The notes: generated by a model from the sequence alone, not told the origin. A stretch of 58,837 bases of DNA from an uncultured Clostridia bacterium (GCA_947624995.1 CANQMS010000015.1:1-58837), one strand, 5' to 3'. Numbered from the stretch's first letter, positions 17,966 to 26,193 are shown. Numbers and translations are program-made.

Positions 17966-19159
17966 ATGAAAAATCGACCTCGACGCACGTTCGCGCTTTT
18001 GCTTTCGTTTGTTTTTATCACGTCGGCACTGCTTCTGCCGTCCTGCAGCCGCAACGGCGGCGGGGACGGCACCGGCGCGCCGACGGACATCGGCACGGGA
18101 GAGGGAACATTACCCGACACTGACAGCGATAAAGGAGAGCAGGAAACGGAAATGTCACCGAAGGTCACGGTATCAAACGGAAAATTTACTGTCGGCGGGA
18201 AGGAGCTGTTCATCAACGGGGCCAACACCCCGTGGGAGAACTGGAACGATTTCGGCGGCAGCTTCAACGCGCAGTTCTGGAGCTCGCACTTCCGCGATCT
18301 TCAAAAGATCGGCGTCAACGCGTCCCGCGTGTGGATAAACTGCAATTCGACCGTCGGGATCAAGCTTGGGGCGGACGGCAAGGTCACCGCGGTGACGGAT
18401 AAGCATTGGCAGGATGTCGACGCGCTTTTCCGGGCAGCGGAGAGAAATCAGATCTATCTCTTGCCGACTCTTTTGTCGTTTGATCACTTCAAGAGCCCGG
18501 ATTCGGCGGATCGGTGGCGGCTCGTCGTGACGGATGAGGAGGCGCGGCGGAGCTACATCGAAAAATATGTCGTGCCGTTTGCGGAGCGGTACGCGGACGA
18601 GCCGTATCTGCTCGGCATCGACCTCATGAACGAGCCCGATTGGGTCCACGAAAACGAGGAGTGCGGTCAGCTCCCGCTCGCGGCACTGTCAAAATTTTTC
18701 GCCGAATGTACGGCGGCGATCCACAAAGCCGCCCCCGGAGTGCTCGTCACGGTCGGAATCGGCATTATCAAATACAATTCCGACAAATACGAGGGGAACA
18801 TCATCTCCGACGCGGTCATGAAAAGATACGGAGGGGAGGACGCCTGCGTCGACTTTTATTCGACGCATTACTACGAATGGATGAAGCCGTGGTTCGGGGT
18901 GCCGTATGTGACGTCGCCCGAACGCTTCGGGCTGGACTCCGGAAAACCGTCCGTAATCGGCGAGATAACAAGCGACAGTACGGAGGACCTCAGGGGAATA
19001 TATGAAAAGGCGTACAAAAACGGATGGTGCGGCGTTATGGAGTGGGCGTCGAACAATGTCTCCGCGCACGCCGAAAACTGGGACGATATAAAGGCGGCGA
19101 CGGAAAATATCGTCTCTCTCATACCGGATCGCGTCTTCCCGCTTGATCAGCCCCGCTGA
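17966..19159 (+). CDS. Lipoprotein GH5-type endo-beta-mannanase
   Basis: A 397-residue protein with a lipobox (PSC, Cys27), an acidic Gly/Thr linker to about residue 65, then a GH5-type barrel. The acid/base Glu is E223 (DLMNEPDW) and the nucleophile E333 (VIGEI); NGANTPWENWNDFG and THYYEW are typical of beta-1,4-mannanases. It would cut mannan at the cell surface, supplying oligosaccharides to the neighbouring intracellular beta-mannosidase. The ribosome site GGGAGGA is strong. Mannan is the likely substrate; a cellulase is the alternative. Confidence 0.8.
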   Translation: MKNRPRRTFALLLSFVFITSALLLPSCSRNGGGDGTGAPTDIGTGEGTLPDTDSDKGEQETEMSPKVTVSNGKFTVGGKELFINGANTPWENWNDFGGSFNAQFWSSHFRDLQKIGVNASRVWINCNSTVGIKLGADGKVTAVTDKHWQDVDALFRAAERNQIYLLPTLLSFDHFKSPDSADRWRLVVTDEEARRSYIEKYVVPFAERYADEPYLLGIDLMNEPDWVHENEECGQLPLAALSKFFAECTAAIHKAAPGVLVTVGIGIIKYNSDKYEGNIISDAVMKRYGGEDACVDFYSTHYYEWMKPWFGVPYVTSPERFGLDSGKPSVIGEITSDSTEDLRGIYEKAYKNGWCGVMEWASNNVSAHAENWDDIKAATENIVSLIPDRVFPLDQPR

Positions 19160-19184
19160 CCGTGGCAGGCGGGACAGGCGGAAC

Positions 19185-19216
19185 ATTTGCGGACCCATAC
19201 GTGCGGGTCCGCAAAT
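19185..19216 (+). terminator. Hairpin after the mannanase
   Basis: ATTTGCGGACCC and GGGTCCGCAAAT form a perfect 12-bp stem with an 8-base loop; only a weak T-rich tail follows. Confidence 0.6.
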
Positions 19217-19225
19217 TTGATATAA

Positions 19226-19252
19226 GGAATTTTGCGCGCCCGTTCGTATAAT
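19226..19252 (+). promoter_or_regulatory. Possible promoter of the ECF sigma operon
   Basis: GGAAT (19226-19230) lies about 15 bases from CGTATAAT (19245-19252). The first block resembles ECF -35 elements, the second combines an ECF-like CGT with a consensus TATAAT. Autoregulation by the sigma factor is plausible but unproven. Confidence 0.35.
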
Positions 19253-19297
19253 AAGCGAAGGGGTCAGACGTGACCCCGAAATATGGGAGGTTGACAT

Positions 19298-19849
19298 ATG
19301 GATAACGGCGCCTGCAGCTACCGCCGTTTCCTTGACGGTGACGAAGATGCCTTTGACGAGATAATGAACGAATATTTCCGCAGTCTCGTCTTCTTCATCG
19401 ACGGCTATGTGCATGACGTCCACACGGCGGAGGATATCGCGATAGACGCGCTGTCGGACCTGATCGTACACAAGCATCGGTACAACTTCAAGGTTACGCT
19501 GAAAACGTATCTCTTTATGATCGGCAAGAGCCGCGCGCTCGACTTTATAAGGCACCGCCGTGTCATCGACATTGTGGAGCTTTCTGAGGCGAGGGAGCTC
19601 TCGGACGATGAGCGCGAGCTTGAAGAGGTCGTGCTATCCGACGAGCGGCGGCGCGCCGTCAACAGGGCGGTGCGGCAGCTCCCGGAGGATATGCGCGCCG
19701 CCGTTCACCTCATTTATTTTGAGGATATGACGTATGACGAGGCGGCGCGAGTCATGAAGAAGAACCGCAAGCAGGTGGACAATCTCCTGTACCGTGCAAA
19801 AAAGGAGCTTCGTCTTCTTCTCGGAGAGGATGGTGAAGGATTGCTTTGA
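19298..19849 (+). CDS. ECF-type RNA polymerase sigma factor
   Basis: A 183-residue protein with sigma region 2 (about 10-85: DEIMNEYF, AEDIAIDALSDLI, FMIGKSRALDFIRHRR) and region 4 (about 118-175: QLPEDMRAAVHLIYFEDMTYDEAARVMKKNRKQVDNLLYRAKKEL, given here as one continuous region). GGAGG lies upstream of the ATG. The next gene overlaps by 4 bases and encodes a membrane protein of anti-sigma type. The operon then continues into a serpin. Confidence 0.9.
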   Translation: MDNGACSYRRFLDGDEDAFDEIMNEYFRSLVFFIDGYVHDVHTAEDIAIDALSDLIVHKHRYNFKVTLKTYLFMIGKSRALDFIRHRRVIDIVELSEARELSDDERELEEVVLSDERRRAVNRAVRQLPEDMRAAVHLIYFEDMTYDEAARVMKKNRKQVDNLLYRAKKELRLLLGEDGEGLL

Positions 19850-20559
19850 GAACAATAGATGAGTGCAGGGCGGAGGTCTTCCGCCGGAGCGAGGAAAAAA
19901 TAAAGGCGCGCAGGCGTGCGCGTGTACGCGCGGCGGCGCTTTGCGTGCCGCTGTGCCTCTGCGCGGTTATAATGTCGGTCGCGTTTATGCTGCCGAAGGG
20001 ACCGCGCACGGAGGAGGATATGATGCAGGAAGACGGCGAGGCTCCGGGAGGCGCATCCGGGACGGAGTTTTCCAATGATTTGGTCGGCGACGGTCGGGAC
20101 GACGACGTGAACGCGCCCGGGGGAGAGGGCTCGCTTTCGGTTTCGTTTTCGCTCACGTGGGGGACATACGGCATAAGCTCATATGACAGCGCGACCGGCA
20201 GGCTCGTCAAGGCGACGGACGCCACCCGCCCAGAGGATTATGTGACGACGTACCGCCTGACGGACGAGGAAACGGAGCTCATATCGGAGCTTATCCGCGG
20301 GCTCGATATCGACCGCTACCCCGACGTATACGACCCGCAGGCGGGGAAGCTCGGCTCCGATCCGTCGATGACGCTGATACTTTCCGTTCGGATGGGGGCG
20401 AAGGAGAAGACGGTCACGGCGAAGAATATCGCGCTGACGTATGAGTCGGAAGACCCGGACGGGCAGCTGTTCCTCGACGTATGCAGGGAAATAGTCGAGA
20501 TCCTGACCGGGACGGAGGCGTGGCAGTCGCTGCCCGAATACGAATTCTTTTACGAATGA
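19846..20559 (+). CDS. Putative membrane anti-sigma factor
   Basis: A 237-residue protein with a TTG start that overlaps the sigma-factor stop. A short basic cytoplasmic segment (1-28) precedes one membrane helix (about 29-50, AALCVPLCLCAVIMSVAFML), then an extracytoplasmic domain rich in Asp/Glu and Gly. The position and topology fit a regulator of the adjacent ECF factor, but there is no zinc-binding HxxxCxxC anti-sigma motif, so the role is inferred from context. Confidence 0.6.
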   Translation: MRTIDECRAEVFRRSEEKIKARRRARVRAAALCVPLCLCAVIMSVAFMLPKGPRTEEDMMQEDGEAPGGASGTEFSNDLVGDGRDDDVNAPGGEGSLSVSFSLTWGTYGISSYDSATGRLVKATDATRPEDYVTTYRLTDEETELISELIRGLDIDRYPDVYDPQAGKLGSDPSMTLILSVRMGAKEKTVTAKNIALTYESEDPDGQLFLDVCREIVEILTGTEAWQSLPEYEFFYE

Positions 20560-20579
20560 GAGTGTGGGAGGATATTAGA

Positions 20580-21845
20580 ATGAAAGCTTTACGCGTGCCA
20601 AAACTTATACTTTGCCTTATCCTTGCCGCCGCGTCCGCGCTGAGCGCCGCGGGGTGCGCCGTGCAGGTGAGCGGGACGGACCTGATGGCGGGCGTCACGC
20701 CGAGGGCGGTGACGGCGGCGGGAGAACTGTCCGCAAAGAACGGCAAGACGGTCGATTTCGCGGTCCGCCTGTTCCGGGCGAGCGACGAGAGCGGCAAAAA
20801 TACGCTCGTCTCGCCGCTGTCCGTCATGTCCGCGCTGGCGATGACGGCGAACGGCGCAGAAGATGAGACGCTGCGGCAGATGGAGGACGTCCTCGGGATG
20901 ACGGCGGAGGAGCTGAACCTCTATCTTTACAGCTACAAAAAATCCCTGCCGAGCGGTGAAAAATACAAGCTCGGTCTTGCAAACTCGATCTGGCTGAAGG
21001 AGGGCGGAGACTTCCGGGCGAACGAAGATTTTTTGCAGACGAACGCGGACTATTACGGCGCCGACATATATGAGGCTCCGTTTGACTCGCGGACGTGCCG
21101 CGACATCAACGAATGGGTGAAGAAAAAAACGGACGGCATGATCCCGAATATCCTCGACGAGATCCCGGAGGAGGCGGTGATGTACCTCGTAAACGCGCTT
21201 TCGTTTGAGGCGGAATGGGATAAAATATATGAAACGGATGATGTCCGCGACGGGAAGTTCAAAAAAGAAGACGGGACGGAGCAGGACGTCGAGTTCATGT
21301 ACTGCACCGAGTGGAAGTACCTTGAGGACGAAAAGGCGACGGGCTTTCTGAAGTATTACAGCGGCGGAAAATACGCGTTCGCGGCGCTTTTGCCGAACGA
21401 GGGCGTGACCGTGTCCGAATATGTCGCCTCGCTCGACGGGGAGAGCCTTTACCGGATGCTTTCCGCCCCGGAGAATACAAGTGTCCTGACCGCGATTCCG
21501 AAATTTGAGGTGGAATACGGCGCTGAGATGTCGGATATACTCGCCGGGATGGGCATGCCGGACGCGTTCGACCCGGAGCATGCATCGTTCGGGCGGCTCG
21601 GCAGTGCGAGCGGCAATTTATATATAAACAGAGTTTTGCATAGGACGTTTATATCGGTCGGCGAAAAGGGAACGAAGGCGGGAGCCGCGACCGTTGTTGA
21701 GATAGCCGCCGAGGGCGGGTATTTTGTCGGGGATGAGGAGCCGAAGCGCGTTTATCTCGACAGACCGTTTGTATATATGCTGATCGACTGCCAAAACAGT
21801 GTCCCGTTCTTCATCGGCACGCTGGCGGACGCGGCGTGTACTTGA
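20580..21845 (+). CDS. Secreted lipoprotein serpin (serine/cysteine protease inhibitor)
   Basis: A 421-residue protein with a lipobox (SAAGC, Cys26) and a full serpin domain: NTLVSPLSVMSALAMTANGA, VNALSFEAEWDKIY, TFISVGEKGTKAGAATVVEI and DRPFVYMLID. The hinge before the reactive loop (GTKAGAATV, about 364-372) has the small residues needed for strand insertion, so it is probably inhibitory. The ATG at 20580 has a GGGAGG site, although the frame is open further upstream. It lies 20 bp after the anti-sigma-like gene and may be in the sigma regulon. Confidence 0.92.
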   Translation: MKALRVPKLILCLILAAASALSAAGCAVQVSGTDLMAGVTPRAVTAAGELSAKNGKTVDFAVRLFRASDESGKNTLVSPLSVMSALAMTANGAEDETLRQMEDVLGMTAEELNLYLYSYKKSLPSGEKYKLGLANSIWLKEGGDFRANEDFLQTNADYYGADIYEAPFDSRTCRDINEWVKKKTDGMIPNILDEIPEEAVMYLVNALSFEAEWDKIYETDDVRDGKFKKEDGTEQDVEFMYCTEWKYLEDEKATGFLKYYSGGKYAFAALLPNEGVTVSEYVASLDGESLYRMLSAPENTSVLTAIPKFEVEYGAEMSDILAGMGMPDAFDPEHASFGRLGSASGNLYINRVLHRTFISVGEKGTKAGAATVVEIAAEGGYFVGDEEPKRVYLDRPFVYMLIDCQNSVPFFIGTLADAACT

Positions 21846-21898
21846 CAAAAACCGTGATCCGCGGTAAAATATGATCGCACACGTTAGCGCATGCTAAC
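21842..21898 (+). promoter_or_regulatory. Promoter plus palindromic operator upstream of the HMA gene
   Basis: TTGACA (21842-21847, containing the serpin stop codon), a 17-base spacer and TAAAAT (21865-21870). Just past the start site lies GTTAGC-gcat-GCTAAC (21883-21898), a 6-4-6 inverted repeat placed as an operator. The half-site is reminiscent of DtxR/MntR-type metal repressor sites; the identity of the regulator is inference. Confidence 0.65.
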
Positions 21899-21928
21899 CA
21901 ATGGCGATAAAGCGGAGGTGAAACGGCT

Positions 21929-22183
21929 ATGGTAAAGGTCACATTAAAAATAGACGGGATGATGTGCGGGATGTGCGAGAGCCACGTGAATGACGCGGTG
22001 CGCGCAGCCGCCGCAGTCAAAAAGGTCTCCTCCTCGCACAGGCGCGGCGAAACGGTTATTATCGCGGATGAGGCGCCGGGCATGGAGGCGCTGCGGGCGG
22101 CGATAGAGAAAACGGGATATCGCGTCCTTGACATATCGGAGGAGCCGTACGAAAAGCGCAGTCTCTTCGCGCACGGGAAATAG
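21929..22183 (+). CDS. Heavy-metal-associated (HMA) domain protein
   Basis: An 84-residue single ferredoxin-like HMA domain. The metal site is MMCGMCESH (CxxC, residues 13-16 region), preceded by VTLKIDG and followed by the family's SSHRRGETVII strand. Related small proteins of Clostridia are presumed cytosolic metal chaperones. The ribosome site GGAGGTG is good. It has its own promoter and operator and is followed by a strong terminator. Confidence 0.85.
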   Translation: MVKVTLKIDGMMCGMCESHVNDAVRAAAAVKKVSSSHRRGETVIIADEAPGMEALRAAIEKTGYRVLDISEEPYEKRSLFAHGK

Positions 22184-22206
22184 GCAGGACGCCGCGAAAA
22201 AAGCAA

Positions 22207-22256
22207 AAAACCGGATCCGGGGAGGGTGCTTTTGTAAGAACTCTCCCCGGACCCGG
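22207..22256. terminator. Bidirectional terminator
   Basis: AACCGGATCCGGGGAG pairs with CTCCCCGGACCCGGTT across a 17-base loop. The minus-strand side runs into two T-rich stretches, so it mainly ends the glycosyltransferase transcript while also closing the HMA gene. Confidence 0.75.
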
Positions 22257-22284
22257 TTTATATTCGGAAATTATTTATCTTGTG

Positions 22285-23430
22285 TCATGCGAACGCGTGC
22301 TCCGAACCGGGGCACGGATCCGGCACGAGCCGTTTCTCGATCAGGTCGCAGATCTCGCACGCGGCGTCGCGGCTGATGACGCGGCGCTGGTTCTCCGTCA
22401 TTGTCCCGCGCGCGGACTCGTCCTCGAGCATGTCGCACGCGGAGACGAGCTGCCGCCTCGGATATGGGACCGCTATCGACATCCCGTGCGCCTCAAAGAA
22501 GCGCATATTGTGCGTTTCACAGCCCGGGATCGGCGTGATGTGTATGACCGGCGTCCCGGAGACGGCCGCCTCCGTAGAGGACAGACCTCCCGGCTTCGTT
22601 ATGAATATGTCGCACGCCGCCATGTAGTCCGCCATTTTGTCGGTGTGCTCGATTATGATGTGCTCGCCGCCGAACTCGGCGCTGAGCTTTTCGTACAGCT
22701 TGCGGTTGCTGCCGCAGACGACGATGAGCGTCACCTGCCGCCCCTCGTAGTGGTCGCGCAAGATCGAGACGACGGTGCGCAGCCCGCCGGCGCCCATGCT
22801 GCCGCCGGAGATGAGGATATACCGGCGGTCCGTGTCAAGCCCTAAGCGGCGGCGGATCTCCGCCTTGTCCTCATCCTCGGAGAACGCGTGACCGACCGGG
22901 ATCCCGAGCGGGTATATGCGGTCCGCGGGGACGCCGCGCTTCACGTATTCCTCGGTGAGGTCGGAGGAGGGGATGACGTATACGTCGCAGTCGATCTCCT
23001 CAGTGAAGGGGATGCAGGTGTAGTCTGTCGCGACGAATACGGTCTTCGGGACCTTCATCCCGCGGCGCTTCATGTTCGTCAATATTTCCGCCGGGAAAAG
23101 GTGGGACATCACGGCAACGTCAAAGCTGTGCGAGGAAAGATAGCGCTCCATCGCGTCGCACATCGCGCCGTTCAGAAGATAGACCGGTGACGGGATCGGG
23201 AGGCGGGAAACGCCCGCCCCGAGGCTGTATATGAGCCCGAACAGGTGTGGAAAATTTTTTGCTATCGTTATATATGTGTTGTCAATGACGGAGGAGATCC
23301 CGTTTTCGGTGAGGGTGAACGGGTTGAGCAGCGTGGCGCCGTGACCCCGGCGCAAGAGCTCCTCCTCGACGGCGTGCCCGGCGGCGTTATGCCCGCCTCC
23401 GGTCCCGCAGGACATTATCAGTGCATCCAT
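22285..23430 (-). CDS. Diacylglycerol glycosyltransferase, UgtP/MGDG-synthase family
   Basis: A 381-residue GT-B enzyme starting MDALIMSCGTGGGHNAAGHA, the N-terminal signature of MGDG synthase/UgtP/MurG-like transferases, with a C-terminal nucleotide-sugar site (ISGGSMGAGG, KPGGLSSTEA). It should transfer glucose or galactose from a UDP-sugar to diacylglycerol at the inner membrane face. It overlaps plsY by 13 bases, linking glycolipid and phospholipid synthesis. The sugar and the number of additions cannot be read from sequence. Confidence 0.8.
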   Translation of the reverse strand: MDALIMSCGTGGGHNAAGHAVEEELLRRGHGATLLNPFTLTENGISSVIDNTYITIAKNFPHLFGLIYSLGAGVSRLPIPSPVYLLNGAMCDAMERYLSSHSFDVAVMSHLFPAEILTNMKRRGMKVPKTVFVATDYTCIPFTEEIDCDVYVIPSSDLTEEYVKRGVPADRIYPLGIPVGHAFSEDEDKAEIRRRLGLDTDRRYILISGGSMGAGGLRTVVSILRDHYEGRQVTLIVVCGSNRKLYEKLSAEFGGEHIIIEHTDKMADYMAACDIFITKPGGLSSTEAAVSGTPVIHITPIPGCETHNMRFFEAHGMSIAVPYPRRQLVSACDMLEDESARGTMTENQRRVISRDAACEICDLIEKRLVPDPCPGSEHAFA

Positions 23431-24038
23431 AGAAGGCTGACCTCGAATTTCTGCCGTTCCTCACGGCTCATGTGCAGCTTATACTGTACCGCCGCCGCGA
23501 TGATGAGAAAGCCGAGCGATACGGGCAGCTCCACGCGGAGCAAAAACAGCGTTGCGGCTGTGAAAAAGTATGTCACCATTGTGCGGTGAAAGTGCGTCTT
23601 TACACGAAGGACAAGGGAGAAAAAAATAAAGTAAAACGCAAGCGTCAGGGCGGGGATCATGTGCGGGCAGAGCCCGAGCAGGACGCCGAACGTCACGGCG
23701 ACGCCCTTTCCGCCGCGGAAGCGGTAAAACACCGGGAAAATGTGCCCGACGAGCGGCGCCGAGATGACGAACGGGAGCATGAAGTCCGCCGAAAGCGCGG
23801 AGGACGACATCCCGTATGTATATAAAAACACGGGGACGATGCCCTTCGAGAGCTCGCATATGAGCGTCGAGGTTCCGACAAAAAAGCCGCCGTGCATAAA
23901 GGCGTTCGCCGTGCCGGGGTTGCCGTCACGGCTCTCCTCGGCAACGTTTTTGATGCGGAACACGCGGGAAAACACGTTTGCATACAGGACGCTGCCGGAA
24001 AGATAGCCTATTATTATGTATATGATCGCCCGCACCAT
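23418..24038 (-). CDS. plsY: Glycerol-3-phosphate acyltransferase PlsY-like
   Basis: A 206-residue membrane protein with the three PlsY loops: GYLSGSVLYA (motif 1), RDGNPGTANAF (motif 2) and FRGGKGVA (motif 3), spread over about five helices. PlsY makes lysophosphatidic acid from acyl-phosphate. The start at 24038 has GGGAGGG rather far upstream. It pairs with the downstream glycosyltransferase rather than with plsX. Given that company, it may be a second copy dedicated to glycolipid; this is inference. Confidence 0.85.
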   Translation of the reverse strand: MVRAIIYIIIGYLSGSVLYANVFSRVFRIKNVAEESRDGNPGTANAFMHGGFFVGTSTLICELSKGIVPVFLYTYGMSSSALSADFMLPFVISAPLVGHIFPVFYRFRGGKGVAVTFGVLLGLCPHMIPALTLAFYFIFFSLVLRVKTHFHRTMVTYFFTAATLFLLRVELPVSLGFLIIAAAVQYKLHMSREERQKFEVSLLWMH

Positions 24039-24146
24039 AAAATGTTTCTGCCCTCCCGGCGTTCAGACGCGATACCGCAGAGCGGAGTTTTTAAAATCAC
24101 GCCATATTTTTTCAGTATTATTTTATGCCGAAAAATGCAACGCAAC

Positions 24147-24173
24147 ATCAATTGTTTATCAACAATAGTTGAA
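24147..24173. promoter_or_regulatory. Imperfect dyad upstream of plsY
   Basis: ATCAATTGTTTATCAACAAT followed by AGTTGAA contains ATCAAC-aata-GTTGAA. It resembles the ATCAAC-N5-GTTGAT palindromes at 26092-26193 but has a 4-base centre. It lies upstream of possible minus-strand plsY promoter elements. Possibly the same regulator; weak evidence. The rest of 24039-24210 shows nothing else. Confidence 0.4.
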
Positions 24174-24210
24174 AAAAGGGCATATGTGGCGCCGGGCGCG
24201 CGCAAAAAAA

Positions 24211-25266
24211 TCACTCGGCGCGCGGCAGTGTCACGGTGAAAACGGAGCCTGTGGGGTCGCGGTCGGAGACGGTGACGGTCCCGCCGACGGCTGTGAGGAT
24301 GCGGCGGACGAGCGCGAGCCCGAGCCCGCTGCCCTCGTCCTTGTGAGACGAGTCGCTCTGATAGAATTTGTCGAAGATGCGGCGCTTCGCGTCGTCCGCG
24401 ATGCCGGGACCGCTGTCCTCGACCGTAACTGTGACGGAGGCGTCGTCGGCGCGCATTTTTATGCCGACGTAGCCGCCCTGCGGGTCAAATTTTATCGCGT
24501 TGTCGATGAGGTTCGACCAGACGTGAAAGAGCAGGCTCTCGTTGCACGTGTACTCGACCGTGTCGAGGTCGACGTCGAAGTCTATCTCGCGCTCGGTCCA
24601 CTTGGGCTCGAGCATGAGTATCGCCTGCCTGATCTGTTCGTCGAGGCGGAAGCGGTGCTTCTGGCTGTCGATCGCCTGATTGTCGATCTTTGAAAAGAGC
24701 AGGATGTTAGAGGCGAGGTCGGAGAGGCGCTTTGTGCTGTATATGATCTTTTCGATATATTCCGCCTCCTGTTCCTTCGAGACGCCGCCGTCCTGCAGCA
24801 GCGTCGTGTACCCCTCTATCGCGTTTATCGGCGTCTTGAACTCGTGGGATACGTTCGAGATAAAGTCAGAGCCGACGATCTCTGTCGCCGCGAGCTCGCG
24901 CACCATCAGGTTGAAGCTCTCGTATATGTCCTGTATCTCCCGGATGCGGCTCTCGGTTTCGAGCTTGACGGTAAAGTCGCCGTCGGCGACCTTTGACATG
25001 GATTGACTTATTTTCAGTATCGGCGAGAATATGCGGCGGTTTATGTATGACGCCGAGATGATGCCGACTATCGCCGAGAACGCAAGCAGGATGACCGCCG
25101 GGTGAACGCGTATCTCTATCGGGATCAGCCCCGAAAGCTCGCTTAAAACGATGAGCGCGATGCCGATGCCGAGCACGATCTCCGCGATTATGAGCAGCGT
25201 GAAAAACAGCCGGATGCTGAAGCGCATCTTGCCGCGCCGCTTTTTTTCTCCGCTTTTTTTCTTCAT
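24211..25266 (-). CDS. Sensor histidine kinase
   Basis: A 351-residue kinase: basic N-terminus, membrane helices about 20-43 and 57-77 with only a short extracellular loop, HAMP domain (78-130), HisKA with the phosphorylated His141 (NVSHEFKTP), and an HATPase domain (NLIDNAIKF, DSGPGIAD, GSGLGLALV). The short outside loop suggests it senses within the membrane or through a partner. It follows its response regulator by 17 bp. Confidence 0.93.
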   Translation of the reverse strand: MKKKSGEKKRRGKMRFSIRLFFTLLIIAEIVLGIGIALIVLSELSGLIPIEIRVHPAVILLAFSAIVGIISASYINRRIFSPILKISQSMSKVADGDFTVKLETESRIREIQDIYESFNLMVRELAATEIVGSDFISNVSHEFKTPINAIEGYTTLLQDGGVSKEQEAEYIEKIIYSTKRLSDLASNILLFSKIDNQAIDSQKHRFRLDEQIRQAILMLEPKWTEREIDFDVDLDTVEYTCNESLLFHVWSNLIDNAIKFDPQGGYVGIKMRADDASVTVTVEDSGPGIADDAKRRIFDKFYQSDSSHKDEGSGLGLALVRRILTAVGGTVTVSDRDPTGSVFTVTLPRAE

Positions 25267-25283
25267 TTATATTAACTCCGTTT

Positions 25284-25955
25284 TCACGTTTTGACGACCT
25301 TGTACCCGACGCCGCGCATCGTGACTATTTTAAAGTCCGGGCAGTCGCGGAACCGATCGCGCAGGCGCCCGATGTGGACGTCGACGGTGTGCGTGTCGCT
25401 GCCGGATTCGTAGCCCCAGATGTCGTCCATGAGCTGTTGGCGCGTGAATATCCTTCCGGGGAAGGACGCCATTTTGTACAGCAGCATGAATTCCTTCTGC
25501 GGCAGAACCGAGCTCTCCCCGCCCGAGGTGACGGTCAGCGAGTCGCACTCGAGCACCGTGCCGCCGATTGTGAGGCGGCGCTCGTTTATCATCTGCGCCC
25601 GTCGCAAGAGCGCACCGACGCGCAGCACCATCTCGTTTACGTTGATGGGCTTGACCATGTAGTCGTCTGTGCCGGAAACAAAGCCGAGGCGCATATCGTC
25701 AAAGGCGTCCTTCGCCGTTATCATCATCACGGGGATGTGGCGGTCCGCGTCGCGGAGTTGCCGGACGAGCTCGTAGCCGTCCATCACGGGCATCATTATG
25801 TCGGAGATGACCATGTCGTAGTAGTCGGCGTCGAGCGCTTCGAGCGCCTCGCGCCCGTTGCTCACGCCGACAACGGTGTAGCCGTTCTTCGTCAGCACGT
25901 GCGAGAACAGCCCGCGAAGCTCGCGGTCGTCCTCGGCTATGAGGATCTTGAACAT
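25284..25955 (-). CDS. OmpR-family response regulator
   Basis: A 223-residue protein: receiver domain with Asp52 as phosphorylation site (VISDIMMP) plus D9/D10 and K102 region (VKPINV), then a winged-helix domain (about 125-223: LPQKEFMLLY, RQQLMDDIWG, VDVHIGRLRDRF, RGVGYKV). It is the first gene of the pair and divergent from the XRE/cysteine-repeat regulator. Target genes unknown; plsY and the glycosyltransferase just downstream are candidates. Confidence 0.94.
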   Translation of the reverse strand: MFKILIAEDDRELRGLFSHVLTKNGYTVVGVSNGREALEALDADYYDMVISDIMMPVMDGYELVRQLRDADRHIPVMMITAKDAFDDMRLGFVSGTDDYMVKPINVNEMVLRVGALLRRAQMINERRLTIGGTVLECDSLTVTSGGESSVLPQKEFMLLYKMASFPGRIFTRQQLMDDIWGYESGSDTHTVDVHIGRLRDRFRDCPDFKIVTMRGVGYKVVKT

Positions 25956-25965
25956 AGGATCTATG

Positions 25966-26020
25966 GCGAGAGGAAACTTTTAGGAAAAGTTTCCTCTCGC
26001 GCTCTCTTTCAAAACTTTTT
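25966..26020 (-). repeat. 57-bp hairpin repeat, copy 1 (minus orientation)
   Basis: Read on the minus strand: AAAAAGTTTTGAAAGAGAGC, then a 15-bp perfect stem (25966-25980 with 25986-26000; GCGAGAGGAAACTTT and complement). A second copy on the plus strand is at 27569-27626. This copy lies inside the 5' leader of the response regulator, after its promoter, and has no T run, so it is not a simple terminator. Confidence 0.75.
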
Positions 26021-26030
26021 ACTGCTTTAT

Positions 26031-26058
26031 ATTATACATTATGGCGGGAAAATTTCAA
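26031..26058 (-). promoter_or_regulatory. Promoter of the two-component operon
   Basis: On the minus strand, TTGAAA (26053-26058), a 16-base spacer and TATAAT (26031-26036). The resulting leader of about 70 bases includes the hairpin repeat. Confidence 0.7.
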
Positions 26059-26091
26059 GCGGGTGGAAAAAGTTTTTGGCTGCACAGGCGT

Positions 26092-26193
26092 ATCAACCGG
26101 CGGTTGATGTGGAAAATGCGGCGAAAGTGTGGTATGATAAAATACGGAAAATCAACCCCCGGTTGATTTTCCGCGAATCAACAAATTGTTGAT
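26092..26193. promoter_or_regulatory. Array of three 17-bp palindromic operators
   Basis: Three sites share ATCAAC-N5-GTTGAT: 26092-26108 (ATCAACCG-g-CGGTTGAT), 26151-26167 (ATCAACC-ccc-GGTTGAT, extending to 13-bp arms over 26145-26173) and 26177-26193 (ATCAACAA-a-TTGTTGAT). Their centres are 59 and 26 bp apart. They occupy the divergent region between the response regulator and the XRE gene. The last overlaps a TTGACT element. They look like operators of one dimeric regulator, most simply the adjacent XRE protein. Confidence 0.75.
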
